Of a stretch of DNA of 12,834 bases, positions 7,867 through 12,834 are shown piece after piece (position 1 is the first letter of the stretch; every line of letters starts with the position of its first letter). Below the pieces are notes generated by a model. The model was not told the DNA's origin. It made no database searches and saw nothing but the letters and a program-made list of their open reading frames with translations. Source of the stretch: DATDOO01 sp035293245 (GTDB lineage: Bacteria; Pseudomonadota; Gammaproteobacteria; Methylococcales; Methylococcaceae); NCBI GenBank assembly GCA_035293245.1, contig DATDOO010000333.1:1-12834 (forward strand), in the 5' to 3' direction. The position numbers and the translations under genes were made by a program.

Positions 7867-8232
7867 CTAACCGCCCGCCCGCTTGACGACCCAGCCCCGT
7901 TTCTTGAGTTCCTCCATCACCAGGTCGCAATGGTCGCCCTGGATCTCGATGCTCCCGTCTTTTACCGTCCCGCCGGAACCGCATGTTTGCTTGAGGCGTT
8001 TGGCCAATTCCGCCAAGCCGGCCGAATCCAGCGGCACGCCCATGATTACGGTCACACCCTTGCCGGCGCGGCCTTTGGTTTCACGGCGCACCCGCACCGG
8101 GCCCGCCGCCGGCACGGCCGCTTGACGGCAGGTGCACTGGGCCACGGGCTTGCGGCACGCCGGACACATGCGGCCGTGCGCTGTGGAATAAACGAGGCCG
8201 CCGGCCCCTCGCGTTGTCTTCGCTTTCATCAT
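7867..8232 (-). CDS. yciH: SUI1/eIF1-like translation factor YciH
   Basis: The 121-residue minus-strand product is a bacterial SUI1-family protein, the counterpart of eukaryotic eIF1, thought to influence start-site fidelity and initiation complexes on the small ribosomal subunit. The SUI1 domain covers about residues 45-118 and includes KGVTVIMGVPL, LAKRLKQTCGSGGTVKDG and IEIQGDH, all diagnostic. Family length is normal. The N-terminal part carries MCPACRKPVAQCTC, a cysteine cluster (CxxC then CxC) that could bind a metal. Two consecutive ATG codons occur at the start; AAGGCG lies upstream of them. It is divergent from the GTPase cassette and convergent with the hydrolase, with no functional link to either visible. 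Confidence 0.92.
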   Translation of the reverse strand: MMKAKTTRGAGGLVYSTAHGRMCPACRKPVAQCTCRQAAVPAAGPVRVRRETKGRAGKGVTVIMGVPLDSAGLAELAKRLKQTCGSGGTVKDGSIEIQGDHCDLVMEELKKRGWVVKRAGG

Positions 8233-8415
8233 CGCCGCCTTGGTGTTTATCGAGGCGCTCGCCGCGTCGTTCTTGCCCGCACGAGCCCATTACCCCCCAG
8301 CGCACATTATCCACGGGCCGCCCGTGGGCCGGAGACCGACTGAGCGGCGCCATAGCGCTTTCGCCTGTTGCGCCTTACGAGGGCTGGAATCTCCTTGTGG
8401 CCTCCTTACTGGAGC

Positions 8416-8435
8416 TTTTCTCGTCGACGAGAAAA
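8416..8435. promoter_or_regulatory. Perfect 20-bp palindrome, operator-like
   Basis: Two ten-base arms, TTTTCTCGTC and GACGAGAAAA, meet without a spacer and are exact reverse complements. Having no loop it is a poor hairpin but a good site for a symmetric dimeric regulator. It lies seven bases upstream of the candidate -35 of the cassette promoter. The regulator is unknown. Confidence 0.5.
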
Positions 8436-8442
8436 ATGCCCT

Positions 8443-8470
8443 TTGCTTTTGCGCGGATTTGCTCCATACT
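8443..8470 (+). promoter_or_regulatory. Possible promoter of the GTPase cassette
   Basis: TTGCTT (8443-8448) and CATACT (8465-8470) are separated by 16 bases, and the region downstream is AT-rich. TATAAG at 8485-8490 is an alternative -10 but has no well-spaced -35. Evidence is limited to weak consensus matches and position before the first gene of a six-gene run. Confidence 0.35.
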
Positions 8471-8522
8471 AAAAATGTGGTTTTTATAAGAAATTGATAA
8501 TTAACCCATCACAACATCTGGC

Positions 8523-9275
8523 ATGTCTTCCGAGCTTTTCCTGGAACCGATTCACGAAGGCGAAATGTCACCGGAACCGATGCCGTTGTGGGAAGGCGAG
8601 AGGGAGGAATGGGCATTCCGCGTCGACGGTATGCGTGCCCTCCGGCCCGTCGGCCTCTCCGAAGCGCCGGAACTGTCGGACTACCTGGAGCAGCGCATCG
8701 CCGCCGAACCGTCCCATCTTCTGCACCACATCCGGCGCATCGCTCTCGCATACCAGCTTGATCGCCCCGAATCCCTGTACGGCGCTTTGATCGATCTATT
8801 CCTGGTATTGGGCACCGACGGCCGCGCCTTGCGGCGGCGCATGACGGAAGGCGCGCGCGCGCGCCTCCTGCCGGAACACCACGCCCACCTCACCCGCTGG
8901 CTGCAAGACTCGACGCTCAGCGCGGAAAGCGTCCCGCCGCTCCGCTCCTCCCTGTTCGGGCTGGGCATGGGAGAAATGCTGCACCTCGTCGAGACGCGGG
9001 AAATATCCGACCCCGATACCCGGGACCCGCTCGTCGAGGCGCGCGAATGCATCGAATACAGCCAGATCGACGAGGCCCGACAGATTCTTGAAAGCGCCCT
9101 CGCCGCCCAACCGGAGCGCGCCGACCTGCAATGGGAATTGCTGGATCTGTATCGGGCACAACGGGACGCCAGCCATTTCCTCAAGCTGTATACGACATTC
9201 GCCACGGATGAAAATCCCCTTGCCGAGGATTGGCGCGCCACAGCCCGTTTTCTGAAAATGGACAAAATCCAATGA
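8523..9275 (+). CDS. FimV-like C-terminal-domain / helical-repeat protein
   Basis: This 250-residue, mostly helical and acidic protein has no signal peptide or membrane segment. Residues about 165-225 (RECIEYSQIDEARQILESAL, then a second helical pair) look like a TPR-type repeat similar to the C-terminal domain of FimV, the polar hub that supports type IV pilus function. The N-terminal part (about 40-130) is helical and unassigned. The annotated ATG lacks a visible Shine-Dalgarno; ATG 8565, after GAAGGCG, is a plausible shorter start. The stop overlaps the next ATG in an ATGA arrangement, so it is co-translated with the pseudo-receiver protein. A scaffold or adaptor role is inferred from repeat type and context. 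Confidence 0.6.
   Translation: MSSELFLEPIHEGEMSPEPMPLWEGEREEWAFRVDGMRALRPVGLSEAPELSDYLEQRIAAEPSHLLHHIRRIALAYQLDRPESLYGALIDLFLVLGTDGRALRRRMTEGARARLLPEHHAHLTRWLQDSTLSAESVPPLRSSLFGLGMGEMLHLVETREISDPDTRDPLVEARECIEYSQIDEARQILESALAAQPERADLQWELLDLYRAQRDASHFLKLYTTFATDENPLAEDWRATARFLKMDKIQ
8850..8865. repeat. Alternating GC tract inside the FimV-like gene
   Basis: GGCGCGCGCGCGCGCC is a self-complementary 16-base run within codons for GARARLLP. Such tracts can adopt Z-DNA and slip by two bases, which would shift the reading frame. Here the frame is intact. Confidence 0.5.
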
Positions 9276-10462
9276 GTTCATCCAAATCCCTCATGAAACT
9301 GGCCCTGGTTGGCCTCGACGAGAAAAGCGCGAACCTGTTCCGCGTCTTCCTGAACAGCGCTTACAAAGGCCGTGCAGAGGTGACGGGCGAGGCGGAGGCC
9401 GATGCGGTCATCCTCGACATGGACACGCGCCAGTCCGCGGAGCTTTGCGCGAATCTGCGCCAACGCCATCCGGACCGGCTCATCATTGCCCTTTCGCTCC
9501 ATGACGACAAACGCCAACCCGACGCGCTGTTCGTGAAAAAGCCCGCCAAGGCGCAGGAGATGCTGGCCGCGCTGGACGAGGCCAAGAAGCGTGTGGAATG
9601 GCGACGCGCCCACCCCCACGCCGCCCGCACGGCGAAGAGCGAACCCAAAACCGAGGTCAAAGTCGTCCAGGCGCGGGAAAATACCGGCGCAGCCTTGCGG
9701 GAAATAGGCACGCTGCTGGACGAGCAGAGCTTTCTATCCTATTTCGGCTACCGCACGGACATTGACCTCAACGACATCAAGCAGCAACGGGAAGCCACCT
9801 ATGACCCCTTGATGCATTTGCAGGGACTTCTCCAGTCTGCGTATCGCCAAGCGTTGCTTCTGGGCCGGCCCATGCGGGTCAGGAACACCTGGGCGCCGAT
9901 CTGCATTTTCCCGGAAGAACGGAAAATCTGGGTGGACGCCGACGAAGCCCAATTGCGCGCCGCCTGTTCGCTGCAGTTGCGCAACATGTTAGGCACGGGC
10001 CTTACCGCCGAGGGCGCGGCCAGTTCGAAAACCCTGGAGCCGCTGAGCGCCGAAGAAGCGGCGGCTGTCATGGAATCCAAACCGGAACGGCTGGCGCCCA
10101 TCGACGCGTTCCTGTGGAAAACCGCCATCTGGACGTCCAAAGGGCGCGTGCCTCAAGGGATGTCCTTCCGGCAACACGTCACCATCCGCCATTGGCCCAA
10201 CCTGACGCGCTTCCTGATCACGCCGCACAGCCTGCGCATCGCAGCGCTGCTGCACAACCAGCCGCATACGCCCTGCGAAGCGGCACGGGTATTAGGCATT
10301 TCCCAGCAGTATGTCTTCGCCTTTCTCAGCGCCGCTCACACGCTGGGCCTGGTGGAAGTCACTCAATCCGCCATTCCTGCAACGCCGCCCGCCGCCGCGC
10401 CGCCTCCGGCGGAGCGCGCCTCGTTTTTCCGCAAGGTGCTGGGTCGCCTGCGCCTGGCATGA
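9272..10462 (+). CDS. Pseudo-receiver protein with C-terminal winged helix
   Basis: The product is 396 residues. Residues about 8-110 have receiver-like topology: KLALVGLDEKS with D16/E17, a strand ending AVILDMD with D49, and VKKP with K90. The residue set is incomplete compared with a true receiver, and phosphorylation is uncertain. Residues 110-180 are a charged linker. A middle domain (about 185-310, with RNTWAPICIFPEERKIWVDAD) is not recognised. Residues about 315-365 (ITPHSLRIAALLHNQP ... ARVLGISQQYVFAFLSAAHTLGLVEV) form a helix-turn-helix/winged-helix unit. A proline/alanine-rich tail follows. The ATGA overlap with the previous gene and the GTPase 20 bases downstream mark it as part of one operon. 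Its winged helix recalls CvnC (DUF742) of conservons by context, not by demonstrated homology. Confidence 0.6.
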   Translation: MSSSKSLMKLALVGLDEKSANLFRVFLNSAYKGRAEVTGEAEADAVILDMDTRQSAELCANLRQRHPDRLIIALSLHDDKRQPDALFVKKPAKAQEMLAALDEAKKRVEWRRAHPHAARTAKSEPKTEVKVVQARENTGAALREIGTLLDEQSFLSYFGYRTDIDLNDIKQQREATYDPLMHLQGLLQSAYRQALLLGRPMRVRNTWAPICIFPEERKIWVDADEAQLRAACSLQLRNMLGTGLTAEGAASSKTLEPLSAEEAAAVMESKPERLAPIDAFLWKTAIWTSKGRVPQGMSFRQHVTIRHWPNLTRFLITPHSLRIAALLHNQPHTPCEAARVLGISQQYVFAFLSAAHTLGLVEVTQSAIPATPPAAAPPPAERASFFRKVLGRLRLA

Positions 10463-10482
10463 TTTAGAAACTAGGGATTTTC

Positions 10483-11031
10483 ATGGCTCTATACAACAAA
10501 ATCATCTTCACCGGCCCCGTGGGAGCGGGCAAAACCACCGCCATTGCCGCCCTCAGCGACGTGCCGCCGGTAAAAACCGACGAACTGGCCACCGACATGA
10601 CCAAGGAGCGCAAGGCCGCCACCACGGTCGCGCTCGATTACGGCATCATGAACCTGGCCGGGGGCGAGAAATTGCACCTGTACGGCACTCCAGGGCAGGA
10701 GCGCTTCGACTTCATGTGGGACATCCTCACCACCGGCGGCATCGGCCTGGTGCTGCTGATCGACAACACGCGCAGCGACCCGTTCAAGGACTTGGCCTTT
10801 TTTCTGGGAAAGTTCAAGTCCTATATCGAATCCACCAGCATGGTGATCGGCGTCACGCAAATGGATCGCAGCGCGGCGCCTACCATTGCCGACTACAACA
10901 GCCATTTGAAAAGCCTGGGATATAACCCGCCGGTCTTCGAGGTCGACGCGCGGCGCGAGGCGGATGTCACCGTCCTGATCCAGTCCCTGCTCTTTTCCAT
11001 CGATCCGGGCCTGGAGAGGAGGGCCGAGTGA
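10483..11031 (+). CDS. Ras-like small GTPase, COG2229/CvnD type
   Basis: This 182-residue GTPase has a P-loop GPVGAGKT (G11-T18), a switch I region with T47/T48 in RKAATTVALDYG, and a switch II motif YGTPGQERF (67-75). The strand LVLLIDN and a G4-like element TQMD (125-128) follow. The GTPGQERF form (G in place of the usual D) and FMWDIL ... GGIGLVLLID are characteristic of the COG2229 family, which includes conservon CvnD proteins and is a relative of MglA. TQMD in place of NKxD suggests altered guanine contacts but is known in this family. A ribosome site AGGGA lies five bases before the ATG. The stop overlaps the GTG start of the next gene by four bases. The roadblock-type proteins downstream are natural partners, as MglB is for MglA. 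Confidence 0.9.
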   Translation: MALYNKIIFTGPVGAGKTTAIAALSDVPPVKTDELATDMTKERKAATTVALDYGIMNLAGGEKLHLYGTPGQERFDFMWDILTTGGIGLVLLIDNTRSDPFKDLAFFLGKFKSYIESTSMVIGVTQMDRSAAPTIADYNSHLKSLGYNPPVFEVDARREADVTVLIQSLLFSIDPGLERRAE

Positions 11032-11669
11032 AACAGTTGACCCTGGCTGAAAACGTCCATGTCCACCCCACGCCGGCGGGAGCCTATCACGCCGTCGCCA
11101 CGACGGAAGCGACGCCGGCTCGGCAACTGCTGAGAAATCTGCTGCTCCAGGAATCCAGTCCGCCCCTGACCCTGCAGAACCTGTTCGCCTGGAGCGCCAT
11201 GGCGGAGGAAGACAAGGCGCTGGACCTGTTGCACCACGCCCAGCAGGTTAAGTGGGTGCAAGGGCTGGCGACGCCCCTGCACTGCCCGAACCTGCCCTTC
11301 GAACAAATCCTGCCCGACCTGCTGGCGGGCTTGAGCAACAAGGGCAAGGCGCTGCTCGCCGACAGCGAGGGCTTTTATCTCGCCACCAGCGGCTTTCCGC
11401 ACGAAGTGGCGGAAGAACTTTCGGCTCTCGGCGCGGAACTGGCCATCCTGCACGACCGGCGTTCCGGGCTGCTCGCCCGCAACATGGGGCTCAACTCCAG
11501 CGCCTGGTCCATCGTGGACGCGGCGGGGGTGAGCAAGGTGGGCTTCTGGCCCCTGTACGTGGGCAAGGAACGCTTCATGCTGGTGGTCGCCGGCCTGCCA
11601 CGCTTCAACCAGCCGGATTTCACCACCCTGGCCTGGCTGCTGAACCGGCGTTACGCAGGCGCCTATTAA
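11028..11669 (+). CDS. Two-domain protein with roadblock-like C-terminus
   Basis: The 213-residue product starts with GTG in a GTGA overlap with the GTPase stop, preceded by a strong GGAGAGGAGGG ribosome site. Residues about 30-80 (LQNLFAWSAMAEEDKALDLLHHAQQVKWVQGL) look like a small helical or winged-helix domain. Residues about 90-205 have roadblock/LC7-like features: LPDLLAGLSNKGKALLADSEGFYLATSGFP, a long helix, and a closing strand ERFMLVVAGLP. Roadblock proteins dimerise and bind small GTPases, acting as GAPs or co-GEFs in the Mgl system. The similarity is by pattern and is weaker than for the following gene. Tight coupling to the GTPase supports a partner role. Confidence 0.6.
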   Translation: MKQLTLAENVHVHPTPAGAYHAVATTEATPARQLLRNLLLQESSPPLTLQNLFAWSAMAEEDKALDLLHHAQQVKWVQGLATPLHCPNLPFEQILPDLLAGLSNKGKALLADSEGFYLATSGFPHEVAEELSALGAELAILHDRRSGLLARNMGLNSSAWSIVDAAGVSKVGFWPLYVGKERFMLVVAGLPRFNQPDFTTLAWLLNRRYAGAY

Positions 11670-11710
11670 CCCTGCCTTTCAATAACGAGAACCCACGAGG
11701 AACGACACTC

Positions 11711-12073
11711 ATGCGCGCAGACATGCTCACCTCCATCCTGACGGAACTGAACAGCACTTCCGCCGACATCGAAGCATCAGGGGTCATCTCCACCGACGGC
11801 CTGATGATGGCCGCGGTGCTGCCCCACAACCTGGACGAAGACCGCGTGGGCGCCATGAGCGCCGCCATGCTTTCCCTCGGCGACCGCACCGCCCACGAAC
11901 TGGCGCGCGGCGGACTGGAGCAGGTGCTCATCAAGGGGGATCGCGGCTACGTGCTGATGATTTACGCCGGCAGGGAAGCGGTGCTGACCGTCATGGCCAA
12001 ACCCAACGCCAAGCTCGGCCTCATCTTCCTGGATGTCAAACGCGCGGCGGAGAGCATTTCCGCGCTGCTCTGA
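11711..12073 (+). CDS. Roadblock/LC7 domain protein (MglB/CvnB-like)
   Basis: This 120-residue protein is a single roadblock/LC7 domain of normal family length. Typical elements are the ASGVISTDGLMMAAVLP strand pair, the long helix RVGAMSAAMLSLGDRTAHEL, and the strands EQVLIKGDRGYVLMIYAG and AVLTVMAKPNAKLGLIFLDV. Such proteins form dimers that bind Ras-like GTPases; MglB is the GAP of MglA and CvnB occurs beside CvnD. The frame is open upstream to 11252, inside the previous gene. I chose ATG 11711 because GAGGAA sits about ten bases before it and the fold begins there. It is 41 bases after the preceding gene and probably in the same transcript. Confidence 0.88.
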   Translation: MRADMLTSILTELNSTSADIEASGVISTDGLMMAAVLPHNLDEDRVGAMSAAMLSLGDRTAHELARGGLEQVLIKGDRGYVLMIYAGREAVLTVMAKPNAKLGLIFLDVKRAAESISALL

Positions 12074-12105
12074 CCGCTCCCGCGACACCATCCACATCCG
12101 GCTTC

Positions 12106-12111
12106 AGGAGG
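12106..12111 (+). promoter_or_regulatory. Shine-Dalgarno of the PAS gene
   Basis: AGGAGG lies eight bases upstream of ATG 12120. It fixes this start over the longer open frame, which begins inside the roadblock gene. Confidence 0.7.
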
Positions 12112-12119
12112 CACCGGCC

Positions 12120-12593
12120 ATGCAAGACATGAATCCCGCCGATATCGTCGGCGACTACACCGAGCACACGCTACACTTTTTCGACGGCACGACGCGCCGC
12201 GTTCTGGTCACCGACATCGAAACGCCTTTCCCGGAAGGCCGGCTGATCGTTTCCCGCACCGACACCCAAGGCGTCATCACCCACGCCAACCAGTCCTTCG
12301 TGGACATGTCGGGTTACACGCTGGACGAATTGATCGGCGCGCCGCATTACATCCTGCGCCATCCGGACATCCCGCCCGCCGCCTTCAAGGACCTGTGGGA
12401 AACCATCAACCGGGGCGAAAAATGGCAGGGCTACGTCAAGAACCTGCGCAAAGACGGCGGCTATTATTGGGTCAAGGCGACCGTCATCCCCAACATCCGT
12501 AACGGCCAGATCACGGGCTACACCTCCGTGCGCCGCAAGCCCGCCCGCGCGCGCGTCGAGGAATGCATCAAGCTGTATCCCACCCTGTTCTGA
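12120..12593 (+). CDS. Stand-alone Aer-type PAS sensor protein
   Basis: The 157-residue protein is little more than one PAS domain (about 45-140) of the Aer aerotaxis type. It shows SRTDTQGVITHANQSFVDMS, GYTLDELIGAPH, RHPDIPPAAFKDLW (80-93), W102 in the WQGYVKNLRKDG segment, YYWVKA and GYTSVRRKP. In E. coli Aer this domain binds FAD and reads redox state; the same conserved pattern here makes FAD binding likely. Unlike Aer, there is no membrane segment, HAMP or methyl-accepting region, so output must pass through a partner. It lies 46 bases after the roadblock gene with a good ribosome site and closes the cassette before a hairpin. The PAS type is firm; input to the GTPase is inference. Confidence 0.85.
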   Translation: MQDMNPADIVGDYTEHTLHFFDGTTRRVLVTDIETPFPEGRLIVSRTDTQGVITHANQSFVDMSGYTLDELIGAPHYILRHPDIPPAAFKDLWETINRGEKWQGYVKNLRKDGGYYWVKATVIPNIRNGQITGYTSVRRKPARARVEECIKLYPTLF

Positions 12594-12599
12594 CCCTAA

Positions 12600-12652
12600 C
12601 GGACATGGCGCTCGCGTCTCTCCGGAATCGAAAGACGCGCTCGCCATGTCCG
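12600..12652 (+). terminator. Long hairpin after the PAS gene, terminator-like
   Basis: Two 20-base arms (12600-12619 and 12633-12652) pair at all but two positions around a 13-base loop; the outer eleven bases CGGACATGGCG pair perfectly. It begins seven bases after the PAS stop. Only TTT follows the stem, so it is not a classic Rho-independent terminator, but it is well placed to end or stabilise the cassette transcript. Confidence 0.55.
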
Positions 12653-12657
12653 TTTCC

Positions 12658-12692
12658 CTCACCCCGGCCCTCTCCCAGAGGGAGAGGGTGAG
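12658..12692. repeat. Dispersed GC-rich hairpin repeat
   Basis: CCCTCTCCC (12668-12676) and GGGAGAGGG (12680-12688) pair around an AGA loop, extended by CTCA (12658-12661) and TGAG (12689-12692) with a CCCCGG bulge. This form is a familiar intergenic repeat in many proteobacterial genomes, and its minus-strand translation gives the spurious LTLSLWERAGVR peptide seen in many gene lists. Confidence 0.65.
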
Positions 12693-12729
12693 CAAAGTTG
12701 CCGCAACTTTCACGTTAAGGAATCGCGCC

Positions 12730-12834
12730 ATGTCACATCTGTTCACCGTCAGCCCGGACTTCACCCCCGACCACCTTTCCGGCTGGTTCATTTTCAACAC
12801 CTGGCTGCAACGCGCCTCCGACCTGCCCATCCAC
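12730..12834 (+). CDS. Start of a gene, possibly a PhnD-like binding protein (partial)
   Basis: Thirty-five codons are visible, beginning MSHLFTVSPDFTPDHLSGWF and ending at the window edge. A ribosome site TAAGGA lies eight bases before the ATG. There is no signal peptide in the visible part. The opening phrase followed by FIFNTWLQRA resembles N-termini of PhnD/SsuA-type substrate-binding proteins in sensory contexts, but this is from memory of similar sequences and the fragment is too short to be sure. It is separated from the PAS gene by two hairpins, so it may be a separate transcript. Confidence 0.5.
   Translation, partial: MSHLFTVSPDFTPDHLSGWFIFNTWLQRASDLPIH

Larger units (their letters stand above)
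8233..8522. other. Divergent regulatory region between yciH and the GTPase cassette
   Basis: About 290 bases without a credible gene. The half near yciH is GC-rich and contains a hairpin CCACGGG-CCG-CCCGTGG (8311-8327) without a T-tract. The half near the cassette becomes AT-rich and holds a perfect palindrome and a candidate promoter, listed separately. A short plus-strand frame crosses it, but it overlaps yciH and its composition is unlike the neighbouring genes. Confidence 0.6.

Noticed and set aside
8311..8327. GC hairpin considered as a terminator
   Set aside because: No gene on either strand ends nearby and there is no T-tract; it lies upstream of two divergent genes.
8214..8497. Plus-strand open frames across the yciH/cassette gap
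   Set aside because: They overlap the start of yciH, cross a hairpin and a palindrome, lack ribosome sites and resemble no protein I know.
11252..11710. Extension of the roadblock frame
   Set aside because: It overlaps the previous gene in another frame, is Arg/Gly/Ala-rich, and a roadblock protein of about 120 residues is normal size.
12171..12830. Minus-strand 219-residue open frame at the right end
   Set aside because: It overlaps the PAS gene and contains LTLSLWERAGVR, the usual false translation of the dispersed hairpin repeat.
1..12834. CRISPR array, tRNA, rRNA, complete insertion sequence or phage genes
   Set aside because: No regularly spaced repeats, no cloverleaf or rRNA-like sequence, and no transposase, integrase or phage structural gene were seen.

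Overview
The window looks like the chromosome of a free-living, aerobic or microaerophilic Gram-negative proteobacterium (gamma or beta). The reasons are a YciH/SUI1 factor, a FimV-like C-terminal domain, an Aer-type PAS protein, GGDEF-EAL and HDOD proteins, ATGA/GTGA-type gene overlaps, and a dispersed GC-rich hairpin repeat of a type common between proteobacterial genes. A methanotroph-like gammaproteobacterium is possible, but that is only an impression. The first 16 bases are pure G and are probably a sequencing or assembly artefact at a contig edge.

Layout. (1) 108-3070, plus strand: an oxygen-binding di-iron protein (ODP, metallo-beta-lactamase fold) translationally coupled to a soluble GGDEF-EAL enzyme of cyclic-di-GMP metabolism. 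(2) 3145-6236, plus strand: a receiver-PAS protein, an HDOD protein and a soluble GAF histidine kinase, in overlapping or nearly abutting order. (3) 6237-6486: a mostly empty spacer ending in a near-perfect Shine-Dalgarno for an exported alpha/beta hydrolase (6487-7788). (4) 7867-8232, minus strand: yciH, convergent with the hydrolase. (5) 8233-8522: a divergent regulatory region with a perfect 20-bp palindrome and a candidate promoter. (6) 8523-12593, plus strand: a tightly packed six-gene cassette made of a FimV-like helical-repeat protein, a pseudo-receiver/winged-helix protein, a Ras-like COG2229 GTPase, two roadblock or roadblock-like proteins and a stand-alone Aer-type PAS protein. (7) 12594-12729: a terminator-like hairpin and a dispersed-type hairpin repeat. 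(8) 12730 to the end: the first 35 codons of another gene, tentatively a PhnD-like binding protein.

The common theme is intracellular, probably oxygen or redox-responsive, signalling. The ODP and the Aer-type PAS are both members of families that read O2 or redox state. The outputs are cyclic-di-GMP turnover, HDOD/two-component signalling and a small-GTPase switch.

The most interesting element is the 8.5-12.6 kb cassette. Its GTPase, roadblock and winged-helix parts match the core of actinobacterial conservons (cvnB, cvnC, cvnD). Here they are joined by a FimV-like protein and a flavin-type PAS protein instead of a CvnA kinase, which suggests a proteobacterial G-protein-like switch that may act on cell polarity or surface motility.
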